A DNA stretch of 64,000 nt from Acanthaster planci (taxonomy: Eukaryota; Echinodermata; Asteroidea; Valvatida; Acanthasteridae). The position numbers were made by a program, and so were the translations under genes. The stretch covers positions 2,371,061 through 2,435,060 of the forward strand of contig NW_019091418.1 in NCBI RefSeq assembly GCF_001949145.1. The letters run 5' to 3'. The notes under the pieces are model-generated. The model worked only from the letters and a program-made list of their open reading frames with translations, ran no database searches and had not been told where the DNA came from. Positions 35,201 to 50,200 of this stretch are shown one piece after another. Position 1 is the stretch's first letter; the number at the start of each line of letters is the position of its first letter.

Positions 35201-38200
35201 TGGCTTGGTGACTATCTGTAGCTGAACGGGGTGGGGCACTGCGACTTCGCCTGGACCCTGATGGGTGGTATTATAAAGTAAGAAATCCTTTCAATGGGTA
35301 TCAGGTCTTTATCTGCAACAACTGTGATAGAATTGTTGGGATAAAACATTTTGATAGCGGTTTTGGAGTACAGAATTTCACACAAGAAATGCATGAAGCA
35401 GATTTCAGAAAACAACCATTTCCAACTTCATACCGAAGACATCCTGTCTGATACAAAAATGATTGTAACAGTCACTTTTCTAATTCCCTCAAAAGCTGAA
35501 TGTGAATAGAAGAAGTTATCCACTGATTCAATGTGGGAAAGATACCAGTATGTGATCTATGATATACGAAGCACTTTATTCAAATTCCTGCAAGGTACTC
35601 AGACATTAAACAGTGCATTATGTTTCAAAACTTTTTCCCTCTTTGTCTTTTTCCCTCAACAGTTTCATAATAATACATTCATATTTTTGTGACAATTCCA
35701 TCACTGTTTCAATTTTTAATTATTGGCTTACCTGGAAACTTCTTTTTAGGGAGTTTCGAGCTCTTCAGCCGACCACTAGAGCATTCGCTCATGGAATCAT
35801 GACAGGATGAACCACTAGCTGTAGCTTCGCTATCCCTCAGCATGCTCTCATACCCACTACTCGCTCCACCACCAACACGGCACTTGGTCGCATTGTTAGA
35901 GGCTTGGCAATCACTTAACGTGCTACTATTATCACTACCATGCCCACTGCTGGAACCACGCAGAATCCGCGGCTTGGTCACGGTGGAGTACGGCGACAAG
36001 ATAGTGCGCTTGGAAGGCGTAGGGACATTCTCGCTGGAGGCGATGCCACTGTCATTGCTGCCATCTGAGGAGTTGGTCAGCCTGTTCCCGGGTTGGAGCT
36101 GTGCCATACTGTTGTTTACATTCCGCAGCAGTGCTTGCTCTCCGGTAGTTCCAGTGCTGGTTGGGATCTTGGATGTTGGTGCTGTGGTCCCTGCTGCTGT
36201 TGACTTACTGAGTGAAGGTGCTGATTTACTAAGTGACTTGTTCCTGACTGGCAGGTTAGAGGACGCAACCTGGGATGAAGCCTTCTGGCCAGCTTTGGAG
36301 CCTGGTGGGCTGGCCTTACTATTGCCGCTCTGCGGTATCTTACTTGTAAGCGGTACCGTCTTTCTGGAAGACACCGAACTACTCTTGCTGGTGGTACTTC
36401 CACTGTCATCACTACGACTTGACTTTGAGAGTCCAGATGAAGCTTTAGACTTGGAAGACTTGATATTTTGTACATTCTTCTGTGAGTTGACAGATGTCAG
36501 ACTGGTCGACCTAATTGGGAGCTTGCTACCTCTGTCTATTTTGGTTGGTATGGAGCTTCCTTTCAGTGACCTGTTCTCTGGTTTGCTACTACTTTTAGCA
36601 GGTGGTACAGGTATTCGAGAAGAGTCACTGGTTTTAGCAGCAAAGTTTTTTGAATTCTTGTGCTGAATTTCGGTTTCTGACTGAGGTAGGTGGGAAGAGT
36701 TTGTTTTAGGCTTCACAAGGCCTCTATTTGGTTTGCATGGTGCCTGGGGTGCTGCAACTGACCCCTCATTGTCCTGCTCCGACACTGGACACTGCCGACA
36801 AGTTATTATCTCATCCACTGATTCCTTGTCTGGTTTATCATCTAAAACTGGCAAGTCAGGGTTCACAGCATCCTTGATTAATGCATCATCAAGTTCCTGA
36901 GAGAAGCATGGATTAACTTCTACTTCAAATGCGGGAGAAGAGCATGCCCCAATTGCAGGGGGACGCTCCGAGCTGCTTGTAGAAAGGATTTCAGCCAATT
37001 CTTTCGTCTCTTCGGAAAGTTCGTACTGCTGGATTTTACTCGCAATGTAATTGAAATGACAGTCTGAATCCACCTCCTTGGCATCGGCCCCATCGGGCCT
37101 TCGTAAAAGCAAGATATCTCTGGATGACTGATCAAAGTCTCTGCTGTTATTGCGATGATGTCTGTACTCCATCTCCTCCTTGGCTCTGGAGATGGCAGCA
37201 CTCAGGACCAAAGGGGACGGTTGGTGTGACAGGGAGCGTAGTCGAGAACTGTTGCGGGCATGATGCTGGGGGCTGTCATACTTGGATGAGGATTCTGATT
37301 TAGAGGCAGGCGTGGGGTTAATTTTGCCTGAGATGCTTGTTGCTTCAGATGGGGCTGGATCACAGCATTTATGAATGGGGGATGTGTGCACTCCCTTGGA
37401 CTCGATTTCAACCAGTTTGATGACAGAGACACCTTTATTCTGCGTGCTCCTCTGAGGAGTTTGTATGGGGGTGCTAGTAGCGGACTGACTGAGTTGGGAA
37501 TCCTTCTTATCTGCTAAATTGAAGAATGTTCTGTTATTGCTGCCGTTTGTTGGAATCGGCAGCACTTCCCCGTTTTTTGACAGCTGCTGGTCAGGGACTA
37601 CTCCGTCCATTCGCTGCCAGACAGGGGATTCAGCCCGGAGGTCTGGTCTGGTCTGATTTCCATTAGGAGTCAAATGTGGCAAACACATCGCACCCTTTTC
37701 AGGATTAGTTCTTAGTTGCACACCATCAACAAATCCTTTGACTTGGTGATTCAGATTGAATGCCTGCGTCCCTGCCACCCTCCCTGAGCTACAGTTCCAA
37801 TTCCTATTAGCGTCCCTTAGGCCGGGCGAACTTTCGTTTTTTGGAAGCCATTGTGAAGAGCTAGAGTTGTCAAGGGTGGATTCCTCATTTTCATCAACGA
37901 TGGTGTTATCGTCGTCTTGCTCCATGAAACTTGCTGGCCGTGAAGTAGTGCTGAAAGTGGCATCTGTGGCATCACTGATGCAGCTAAGCCTCCTCAGTGG
38001 GTGGTCAATGGCAAGATGCTTCTCTCTCATCACCACTTGCTCGTCGTTGATAGTCATGTAGGTGACGACCGTGGCCTCCTCCTCCATGTAGCCTTCCTGC
38101 AGCTTCATCTCCGGCATGGTGATCTCGGAGCCTTCCAAGAGATCCTCATCGAGTAGAGAGATGTCCTCCAGGTTCAGACTGGAAATGACATACATGGATT

Positions 38201-41200
38201 TGATGGCTTCCAAGTCGTGACTAGCAAGGGAGACAGAATCAAAGGCTTCCTGCTCAGAATGGTGCTCTGAACGTCTCCTCCTTCGGACATGCCTTTCACC
38301 ACCAGTCTCCACAATCTCTGACTCATCATCTGAGTACACATAGTGACCGATGTTCCCTACACTGAGGTTGGCCCTGTCTTCCATACCCAAAAGTAAATAC
38401 GGCTCATTGACACAGCCATTTACGCTAGCTTCATTGAGACTCAGGGAGAAGTTTTCTGAGAAGGAATCAATTGAGCGTTGCTCAAGCTCTTTGATACAGC
38501 AGATTGCTTCTGATCCCATCGGGAGGTCATCAAGAGTCATGTTGTCATCAAAAGAAACTGCTCCACTAGTGTCCTGGGAAACAAAGCTCATTGTGTCTTG
38601 CTCCGAAAAAGCAATGGACAAGTCATCCTCCGAAACCTCAGAGATTGGTTTCTCCAGCATGTCTGAGAGGTTGTCAATGGAGCCAAGACATCTCAGGATG
38701 GCATCTGAATCTGTACTGCCCAGATTGCTGTGCATCAGCATCAATCTCTCTCGCACTGACATCCTCTTCTGACTGATGCCTTCCAGGAAGTCTCCATCCT
38801 TCAGGCTGTCACTGCCTGGGGTCTCTGGCTCCACTGCCCTGAGCTGGGAGCACAGGCTCTTGTCCATGTTGCGCAGCTCGGACAGTTCATCGTCATCATC
38901 TGACTCTAAGCAGGGCTGGACTGGCTTGTTGATCTGGGGCTTGGGTGGGGGTGGCGGGACTTTGCTAGTGCTGCAGTTGAGGAACAGTTTTGGAGGAAGG
39001 ATTGGAGGGAGGTCCTTGTGTTGATCCATGCCTGCCTTGAGTCTCCGCTCTTCCTCCTTGCTTATTTTCTGTGTTTTGCCTTCCTGGTTTACAGATTCCC
39101 CCTCTGTTTCTCTTTCAACATCTTCCTCCCACTGCAGACACTGTACCTGGTCAAGAACAGCAGTTGTCAAATCAACTGACGAGGCTCTTTCCTCTGGTGT
39201 TCCCTTACCATCAGCTTCATCCTCCTGGCTTTCTAGTACTGTTGGCAGACCCTCTAGTGTCACGTCTTCCTCCTCAAGCAGTGCCTCCCCAGTCATGACT
39301 TTGCTCAGTCCTGGAGTCCTCCTTGGGGGCACTTTGGGCTTGGGGCTAACACTTGGCTGTGACTTCTCCTCTGACTGACATGTTTCTGCTGGTGATACTG
39401 AAACATTTGCTTTCATTGATGCACTCTGGTCATCCTTACTTGAAGGTGACATAAATGGCCCAGCTTCAGTACATGTACCTCTAGCAGCTGTAGCCTTCTC
39501 TATGGGTGAGGATGGCTGCTCAGATTTTGGAGCAAGTCTTCTTGTGGGTAAAGGAAGCCCACTTTTCTTAAATGGACTCACTACGCCAATCTGTGTGGCT
39601 GGGCTAGAAGCTACTGGGATTCTAGATGATGGGGCTTGAGCAGGTGTTGATGGACCTCCAGAAGGTTGTTGAAGTGATGCTGGTTGGCATGCATCCTTTT
39701 GAAATTGTGAAGATCCCTCTGGTTCAATCACTTCATAAATGGGATCTGTCATACTTTTGTTAAATGTCTGTAAGTCTTTAGCAACACTAGGAACTTCATC
39801 GACCTCCTCTTCATCCGATTCAAGGATAGGGGGTTTCCAAAGTGGTACGTGGGAGGGGGGTCCTTCATTGTCAGTTAACTCCCGATCACTTAGGGCACAG
39901 CCATCGGGACCACAGTAGATGACAGTGTCACATGACTGCTCACTGCTGGACAGGTACTCGGGCTCACTCTGGTTGAGTGCGTTGGTGACCTGCATGCCAC
40001 TGGACTGGTGTCGCGAATGCAGTGGACGAACATGGCGCCGGATCCGTCCTTCTTCACATGAACTTTCACCGCCTGATGAACTGGTGCCAGAATACTGCAA
40101 TGCAAGCAAACACGAATGTTAGTTTGTATCAGACAGCAGTTTTTTTTTAGGATTACACATGTTTAGGCTGTATTAACTAAAGTACGTAAATGACAACCAA
40201 GGCAGCAAGGATTTAAAAATATTCCATCATTTCTGGGCAGGTACTTCTATGATGGGTAATAAGAACTAAATCCCCTGTTGTACAATGATTTCATGACTGC
40301 AGTGAGTGTAACTCTTCCTCAGTGTGACTTGATGACGCCAACTAGAGTCACCACGATCATTTGAACTGAAAGTGGGGTTACAATATACAGGTTTGGGGAT
40401 TCCACCTGATTTTATTTCTTGTTTCATTTTGTGGACAAAAGATTCGGGGGAATCCACGAAAATATCAGAATACACAGGAGTAAATCTTCAGAACACATGT
40501 ACTTTCTAATGTCACTGCAAACTTTGCTTTTTTGCCTTGACAATAAATCAATAGGAATAAACATTGTCAAGAGAGATTTGAATCTCTGAGGTTTAAGGCT
40601 TGAGCATCTCTGGGATAGTGGCGCCAGAGCTAAGCCAGAGGAGTTACAGGACACTAAATCAATGTCATGTCAATGGTGACAAGGAAAACACAGCCATACA
40701 ATAAAAATAGTAATTTATAGCCTCGGGGGACACTCTGTAATTTGAGAGTTGTTCCATGAAAATCCCAGGACACCCTTTTTGATAAATAAGTGTGCATTGG
40801 GAATTGGGGATTAAGTGCAGAGCTGGCAGAGGATTAAATTTGCCATTTTTATGACCAAAAATGATGGGAAATAATAAAGGGCTATAAAAAGATACTAAGA
40901 ATGGATTCTAAGGGATTTAAGACTTGTGGCGCCATGCGCCTACATGTACATCACACAGTTGAGGTATTCAGCAATGTAATGGTCCTAATCTGACAGCTTG
41001 GCTAGGAAACCTTCCGCAATTTGTGCGGCATTTGGTTGAATACTTGCAAGCTTGTCTGTTATGGTTCCCATGTCTTCTGCTTTTCAGAGGTTTGAATTAT
41101 TTAGTTCATGATTAGTTCACGAGGTCTCTTTGGTATCTTGCTCAACTGCACTTTTGCATTTCCTTCATTAACTGCGAAACTGAACATTACTTGAAAATGA

Positions 41201-44200
41201 CTAGAAAGACAATGGAGTGACTGTCAGCAGACCCAGGGGTATTAACAAAAATGTCCCTCCAACAGGCTGGACTTTATAGCTATCCTGTGATATTAAAACA
41301 TTAAGCGCTACCTCAAGACAGGAACTCAAAGCCTTAATTGCCTCTTAGTGTGAACCATGCCTCATCAAGGCATGGTTACACTGAATATCTGAATCATACA
41401 ATTGGTAGAAATCACAATACACTATTGTACATGCAGCATACATCAAAGAGATCACAGAGTTGAAAATGACAAGGAGACTTTTTACCTTTTTATAATGAGT
41501 TGTAATGTGCTGCTAGGGTAACAGACACTATTTTGGGAATGTCTGGTATCTGATAGCTCAGATTCTATCTTTTCATATCAATCCAAATGGCACCACATTC
41601 ACCTCCCCTCCTTCCCCTAGCCTAATGTGTCTACATCCATGCACCAATGATGATATACTGGTAATAATGATGGGCACAGTGTGCGTAATGAACAGCCCTC
41701 TGGGGCAGACTACAGCTTAGTGCTTTAGATATTCGATCAATCAGTCAGTTGATATATACATAGGCCAGCTTCCACTTTCTAGCCACAGTGTATTACATGT
41801 TGTTCATTGCTGTCTAGTCCCAATGTTTCCTACCCCTTTTCAGAATTTCTGCACGCCAGCATGTTTTTATTGCTATGATTATGGGGAGAGAGTCATAATC
41901 CCGTCTTCTGCTGGCGTCAGTCTTTCTCATTTCCTTTCCCGTACAAATACATTTTTTTTAATCATCTCAACTCCAGATTTATCTTACTGTGCCTAAATAG
42001 TCTTTGGACAGCCACAGGGTGTTCAACCAGAGCTAATGGAGGGGCGGACAGGTGGAGATTGAGGGGGTGGGACAGCTTAGACTTTTTGCTTGTCTGTATT
42101 GTGTTTGTTTCAACCGCACTGAATTTAAATAACTCCATTTAATCAGAAGACAACAATTTAGTTAGTCAGCTATGGCTAAAGTAATGCAGAACGCCTGTCT
42201 TGGAAATTGTCCAGCCATTCACCCTAGCTACAACACTCAAAATAATCCATTCTGGAAAAAGAATTCAGTTGTATAGGGTTTTTATTTTTAACAACAATTA
42301 AGTTTAAAGTCATTATCTGATCATTTTGGCACCTACATCCTGATCACTACAAAATCAACACCTGATCATCGGTAGTAAAAACAATCCCAAAATACATGTA
42401 ATTAAACAACTCACTCAAAAGAAACAAAAGTGAACACAGACAGAAGCACACAACATAATATAATTTTACCAGGTTTTCCAACAATAGGCATAAGCATTAC
42501 CATGAAGGTATGCTATATTTTAAAACACCACTGCAATAACAAGATTCAACTGACTCTTCAGTGCAAAATACAGCAAAGAAATTGTCAACCAGACTAGAAA
42601 CTTCCTGCAAATTCTTTTGAAAAGCAGGAATTAATGAAGTTTTACACCTTTTCTAGAATCAGAATATTTTGACCCACCTTGGATTTCTTCTTCCTCATAC
42701 GATGAATCCTTGAAGATAGCTGGATGGTGTTGAGAGTCTCTGAGTAGGACTGGATAGCAGAAGAAACGTGGGCGATCATGACTGTCCGACAGGACAAACT
42801 CCCCATGGCTTCCCGAAGGATCCTGGTTAGCTTGCTGTCCCTGTCAAAGAAAATGTCAAAACACACTCAAGAATCAGAAATGGACTACAGGTTATCACAA
42901 CAGCACCATACATCCAGTCAAAGACTTGCCTGATGAGAGAAAACGTTTGCTTTTGCAGCATGGGCAGGAAACAAGCTGGAGGGCAAATTTCATGGTGCCT
43001 AGTGAGCACTTACATATTTGTGCTGACACAACTTCCTTCCAAATCACCAAGACTGTAAGCTGTAAAATCCAGCAAGGAGTACACTAACTAAACTTCAGGG
43101 GCAGAATTAGCTAAAAATAGTCACAACCTTGCTTAACAACCTCTGTGAACAAGCATTAAAAGCTCTCCACTGTGGCATACCTTTGAAGCAGTATGATGTT
43201 TCTGCTGTTTTATGACATTTCTACAAGAATCAGTAACAAATCCTGTGAGATTGGTTACAGTGTTTATTTACTGTTGAGTAGCAGGTTTAGTGAAATTTTT
43301 TTTTTAACTTTTCAAGGTTAAAAAATCCCTCTTTGAGAACAATACAGTATATGGGCCAGTTTAAAATGCCAACACATTGAAAATGGCAATTTAAATATTC
43401 TTGTACACACTGAAACAGTAAACTTCATTTTGCAAAACAAATTGTTTAGCCACATTGGAATCTTGAGGCTAAGAACTGGGTCTAGAGTCTTTGCTGGTCA
43501 CACATACGCAAGCATATGCAGACAAAAGACATCGCCGTAGCTTTTTAAGTCTGCTTCAGATGCAAGCTTGGTTTTCTTTCCCTCTCCAGCAAAAAAATGT
43601 TTGACATTGTATCCCAAAGATCAAAACTATACCTACTTGTTAGGGATGTGCTTCTGGTTGTTCAGCAATGCCAAGATGACCTGTCCCAGAGCGGAGTACG
43701 ACAGTGCCACACCATTCACAATCTTACCCCCACTCTTATCTCCGCTGCCGAGGTCAATCAGGTGAAGTCGACTCCGCCCACCAATGACACCTCCCTTGCC
43801 TGACTTGTCAATGCGATACTGATACACATGCAGTGTGAAAAGCATGTGAGAGTACTTGCTGTCTTCTGAGTCTTCTGTTTGAAATGACAAAACAAAGAGA
43901 AAATTCAGGAGATATTGACAAAGACACAGAGCAGAATGGAAGGAGAAATACTACATGCAAAGTTACCTGTAAAGAAGAGAAATATCAAATATAGAGGTGA
44001 CCCACTATTCGCTGTAAGCACACCAATTCATGAGCTCAAATGACCATTCTACACACATTTCATGACACATCACTGTGCATGCCATAATATATTTCAGACA
44101 TGACACATGTCATCCTCATTAAATGAACACTGATTCTCAACTGACCATCTGCAAGTAAGATTTAATATCAATGGATTGAATGAAATTGTTCCTGTGAAGA

Positions 44201-47200
44201 GACAATGCTATTTAAATCTGTCATTTTGAATCGATGGTCAAGTAAAAAGTCAACAATGCAAAACAAGTCTTTTGCTATCTGTCCCTAGTGGGACCAAGAG
44301 AGGGCACAATTTTCCTAGTGACAGAGGCTCCTTTGGTGGGAGCTGTACTTTGCTGGTTCATGAACGACTATAAAATGCATGCGTTATGGTTGCATCACTG
44401 CCAACAAAATGAACACTCCTGACTAACATGGCTCCTTTCAACAGACGAGAGGGCGCTTCTTTTAGAGGCAGGTACCCTAATATCCTTCCATCGTGGCTAC
44501 TAATACTTTAACTACATACTACAAAGGCATTCTACACATCCGTTTCAGTCCTTCCATTCCAAAATAACATCCTTCTCAAATCCCTTAAATTAAAAATCCA
44601 AATACCATTACTACAAAAATAATTGTGAAAAAGTACATGGCTGGGGTAAAGACCTTAGCGCTTAATGTTAATGATTCCAGTGAGCAACCACCCAAACAAA
44701 ATATAGTTTTCTTTTCCTTTTCCATTCCTCTGCGTTTACAGCATCATGCCCCAATTCTCATGGATCCAATAACATTGATTCAAACAATCCCTCTGCAGTT
44801 CCCGTACATGGTGAATTATTCAAATAAACAAAGGCTGTTCTGTGCCAGTTTCCAGACAGACTGTTGTTACCTAGACCTCTGTCGATAATTACAGTTTGGC
44901 CCAAAACGCTGCAATTTCCATTAAGGCAGCTTCCAATTTGCCTTTCGAATCCCCAGGATTACATGCAGGATTTGGTTGGGTACCGGTGTTGCATTTCAAA
45001 ACATGAGGCGCGCGTAAACTAAGAGTTTTACAACCGCCACTGATTCACGCTGATTGATTTCACATCACTATATTCACATCCAATATCTTGTTCCTCCGCA
45101 ACTTTGTTCTTGCTTTCTTCAATCATACCCAGGATGCATCTGAAGTCATTGTGAAAAAGGCTGTTCATGCAAGGCAATCGAGCCCATGCACCCAAGATGG
45201 TTTATCATTAAGCACTGGTTAAACAAACAGGACAACTGACTTGTTAACAGCAAGACAGTCTGATTTACATCATTCCGCTGTCATGCTGTTATCTCCAATC
45301 CATATAGGGCTGTTGTGTATGTTTGATTGCATGTGATGTTGATTTACTTTAGGACCATAACAACCATATGCCCGCTCTACATGCCAAAGAAAGTGATTTC
45401 TGAACCCATGATACAATCCTCAGTATGCCTTGCAGGCAGAGTTACATTTAGAAGGCTAAATTAAAAGTACAAGTACAAAGTACATGTACCCGTACATAAG
45501 TGTTGGGCAAACTGTATTGGGAGTAAATAAGTTGGTATCACCTGCAAGCATTCCATTGTATAATGTTGCTGAAATAGAAAAAGGGACAAATTCAACAGTT
45601 ACATTAAAATGAACCAGGGTTTTATATTTCATTTTTTTAGTTTTGGCAGTGAGGAAATCAAACAACATCAGGATAAAGTGCACACAGGGAAAATAAAATC
45701 TCGACTATGATGTACATGTACAGTACCCGAACACACTGTACAATGCATGCAATAGTCCAACAGCAATCAAATGCCTACCAGAAGTTCATGGTACAATTGA
45801 ATGTGCATACTTCAATGTGCACACAGGTTTAAAGGAGTGGTAAGATTGAATGATGTTTGTTGAACCAAATGCTACACGTATGTGAACCTCGAGTCTCTCC
45901 AATTCTACTTCCATTCATCTACTTTCAGTTTATACATGTGTTTACATGTACCTAATATCAACGGGCTTTTAGTTTTGCAATACATGCACAGGATGAATAA
46001 CTGGTGGAATGAATGTCTGGATAAGCAACCAACTCTGAACTTTATGATTCATGGATAAAATTTCTGGTCAAAATATTCGGTCCGTAACACATCTTGACAA
46101 ATGAGCTAGAGAACACTAAACATGACACATACCAACATTTGTTTGAAGTTCACACTGACCCAGCTTTTCAACAGCCGACAACCCGTGCTGAAGGATATAA
46201 ATATCAAATCGGCCTCAACTTGTGAAATACCCATTCCAGCCGGGCGACGGTAAATTTTCCAGTGCGTGGCACTAATTAACCGTCGGAAAATACACACTAG
46301 GCTGAGTAATTGACAGCCGCTAAATCATGAATCGGACATACTCTCTTATGCTGGGCTGTCGGACACTACAGTACACATGTTTTAGTATAAGCTGACATTT
46401 CCTAATATGGCAGCTATCAAAAATGGGTATTCGCTTTAAAGAGCTGCTATTTATAAATGCATTTGACTCACAAGGTGACATCATATCCATATGTGCAAAG
46501 GAACAATTTCACAAAGTTTGGATCCTCAATAAAAATCTCAATTAAGGTGAGTCAAAAAGCGGTACCTTCTCCACTAACAATAAAAGCAGGCAATGTTACA
46601 TTAACTGATAAAAAACATCTACCCAAGAGTAATTTGTGGAAACAGGAATATTTAAGATACTTAAATGAACTAAGATACATGTAAGATGTTCCTGTATTGC
46701 ATCACCAATCTATATACATCCAGCCAGTGCACAGAGCAACAATCTCTAAGACACTTTTGTCTGGTTGTTCAGCAACAGACTAAAATGTGAAACATCAATG
46801 TCTGGAAGGCTCCAATGGTTCTTTGTTCAAAGGCAACAGACATGTTATCTGGGCTTTGAATCACAGACACTTGGCACCGTTCTGTGTTTGTGTTTAGTCC
46901 TATGGGCCTGTATGACGATACACTGTCTCCAGTGTGAATTAACCGTTTAGATGTCTGTTGATGTGAAAATCTTACCTTTGCTGGCTTTGTTCATCCTAGC
47001 CGCAACAGCAGCATCGAGGTAGAAGGCTGCCTTCTCGGCTGTTGGAGCACGTAGCTCATTCTGGTTTAGCAACTGAATGCCACAGATGGGATCTTCTTGG
47101 AGATAGAGAGCAGGGGAGGTGCCACACCCATTGTTGCTACCTGAGAGATATGAAACAAGGTATGATGAGTCTAAATCACTACAAGAAAAAGGGAAAACAA

Positions 47201-50200
47201 ACACTCGAAATTGGAATGCTATCAAGTTAGGTGCTGGGAAAAGAAAACATGGATTAACAACAAATTAATGCTTGAACTTGGTCTAATTGGATTAACTGCA
47301 CCATACTCATTCAGTGCATGTATGCACATTGTATTTTACATTTTCAAGTGTTTATTCCAAAGTCAAAATCCCTGTGCATGTTCAGTTATGCAAAGTATGC
47401 ATTCCACTGACAATAAAGGTATACAGGGTATGCCAATATAGGCATACATATTGTGCTGTTGAACGTGCTGCTTGTCTTTGAAGCAATCTAGTGACGGGAC
47501 ATCTTCTGTATAATTGTTGCCGGTGCATACACATGGCACTGGGTCTACAAGGCCATCTACACATGATAACACCCTTGAAACAGACCATGTCATTGTGTGT
47601 CATGTGCCTCAACAAATTTTCCTTTGCTTTCATGTCATCGTCACCAGTCTTTAACAACAAAAATTATCAAGTATCAAGATTGAATGTTTTTACTGATTCA
47701 AGCAAATGTTTCTTAAAGGTAATAAATGTGGAACGATATGCAGATGTACGTGCATAATATAACAAACCACCTGGGATAACAAAGCACACACAAAGGCATC
47801 CATCTTTAATAGAGTGAACCAATATGACAGGAAAAATATTGTCACAGTGTGGAGCCAACTGTCTACCTCTGTGGATTCCTGTGAGATTAACGTGTAACTA
47901 ACCTCTGTCACTTCAGGACAGGAGAGTTTAATTTTAGCTGGGGGGCTGTGGGTGAATTGCTTTTTGATCCCAGTAGAGTTCCAGTAAGGGGGAGGTGGAG
48001 ATTTATCTCCTCTTTCTTTCTGGGGACCTGCTTCATTTGCAAGTGAGCAAAAAGTACAAACCAGCAATGTTTGTCTTGGGTTGGTTCTTTGTTATTTTTC
48101 ATTACGAGAGAATTTTAATCGTTGAAAGGGAGAAAATGCAGACAGAGTCCACAGAAATTGGCTGACTAGACCCAGCAATATGCTGAAGTCAATGTGTCGA
48201 ACTATCAGAATCTCTTGAAAAGATTTAAACTTGGACTGAGCCATAAGGTAACAGTGTCCATTAACAGCTGCCTTACACTCATCTAACAAAATCCTATCTA
48301 TCTCTATATTTATTTATTTATAAAGCTCATACTTACTAAATTTTCAAACTATGATCTTTATGTTGTACAATTTAATTATCAAATGTCAATTATGTCATAC
48401 TCATAGTAAAACTGAGGTGGGTTTATTGTGTGCAACTGGATCGTTTCAACATTCTAACATGAAAAATCAATAATGATGCAAACTGTGCTGTTCAAAAGGG
48501 TAAATTACAATGAGCGCTGAACTGAAGTCTTTGTTATCACAATAACATCACTTCACATGTAAACACATACTTTTTTTTGAATATCAACAGAATTTGTAGT
48601 CAGATTTTTATGCCAGACAGATTTGAAGTTGCACCTACCATTGGCCTGCTCAACCAGCAGGTCCCTCAAGTTCTCCTGCTTGCCGTAGACTTCAACAGCC
48701 GAGACTCGAACCGAGAACCTGGTGCTAGTCCTCTCTTTCTTCTCATTGATCAGCTTGAAGAGCCAGGCTATGGCACAGGGGATAATGCCCAGAGTGTGCG
48801 TGGACTTGTCACTGCCAACCATCGTGTATGTCTTGCCTACATGTATGTGAGACACACAGATTGGCAATTATCAGGAAACACTCAGCATGGCCTCAAACAC
48901 GAGACCACAGTGAACATGACCTCATAGTTTTAATCCATGTACCTCTGTCCTACACAAATCCAGCTGACTCTTTATTTTGCATACAAGTACCCTGCCATTG
49001 ACTTCTTGAACCGATCCAGGTGTAACAACCTTAACCTGCATGTAATGCTTTGTTGAATTGTGAAACCAGCTGTACAGTGTGTGATCATGGACCAAACATT
49101 CCTCTTCAAATAGAACCCTGAAATTTTTTCCCTGCTAACCTGTCAGGCAGAATGTAAAGAAAAAAAAATGGATCACCAAACAAGCCAGAGACCTAGCCGT
49201 GATGTTCAGGCAAATGGATAGACATGCAAAAAAGAGGTCATGGCTGTTTAAAAGGGGTGTGGCATAGATTCAGGAATTGTAAAAGGGACGCACTTACCCA
49301 GATGCGAATGGCCATAACAGAAGAGGCAGCCATCTGCTCCATTCACTACCGATGAGACTATATCTGAGACGCTGCCTGAACAAACTTCAGCCTGTAGCAG
49401 CGAGAGAAATGAGAAATATACATTACACACAGTGCTATGCTTTAAGAAGTTCAGAGCACCAGAGGGACTAGTGACATCCACGGCTATAGCCCAAGGGCCA
49501 AGAAGGATAAGAAAAACGAAAGCTGCTTCATGCAAATGCAAAGAACAACATCACATAACAAGCATGACGTAATTTGCAAAAGCTGACATGTGTTCGACTT
49601 ATACCAATTCGTAGAACAAAAATTCCTACATCCGTACTTGAAAGTGCCTTAATTACCAATCTCTAATAAAGGACTTTCATGTGTAAAAGACAAACTGAAC
49701 ACGTTTTTGGGCCTAAATATCCCACTTACGATATCTGGCCAATGTGAATGGTGAATTTTACCATGAGATAATAAGCTCAAACAAAAGCAGCATTTGTTTC
49801 ATGTCATCTGTTAATTCATTCAGTTTCTTTTGCTAAGAAAAACCGTTCTTCTTGAAATAATAATAAAAATGGTGGAGGTTGTCCAAGGCTCTTGGACCAA
49901 TTGATCGAGCCCGGTAGTGGCTGTTGACAGGACAACCCAGCAAAAGTTACACCTAACTCCTGGTCACGTCCTTAAAGATCATCAAGGTGTGAAATCAGCA
50001 TCAATATTCAATGAAATAGAATCCCTGCTTGGTCTCCCATGTGTACGCAGCTCATAAATGCAAATCGTGAAAGACATCTTGCCAGGGATATCGTGCGCGT
50101 GTGCTGGTGTTGTTTTGCCTGCCATGTCATTCCAGGGGAAAAAAAAGAAATTACAGATTTAAACTGCCACAAGCAAAATGTAAAAAAGAGCATGGAACAA

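Noticed and set aside
35842-36666. 274-codon plus-strand open frame opposite the KIF26 giant exon
   Set aside because: It is antisense to a strongly supported exon and is Leu-rich because the sense strand is Ser/Lys-rich. It has no motif.
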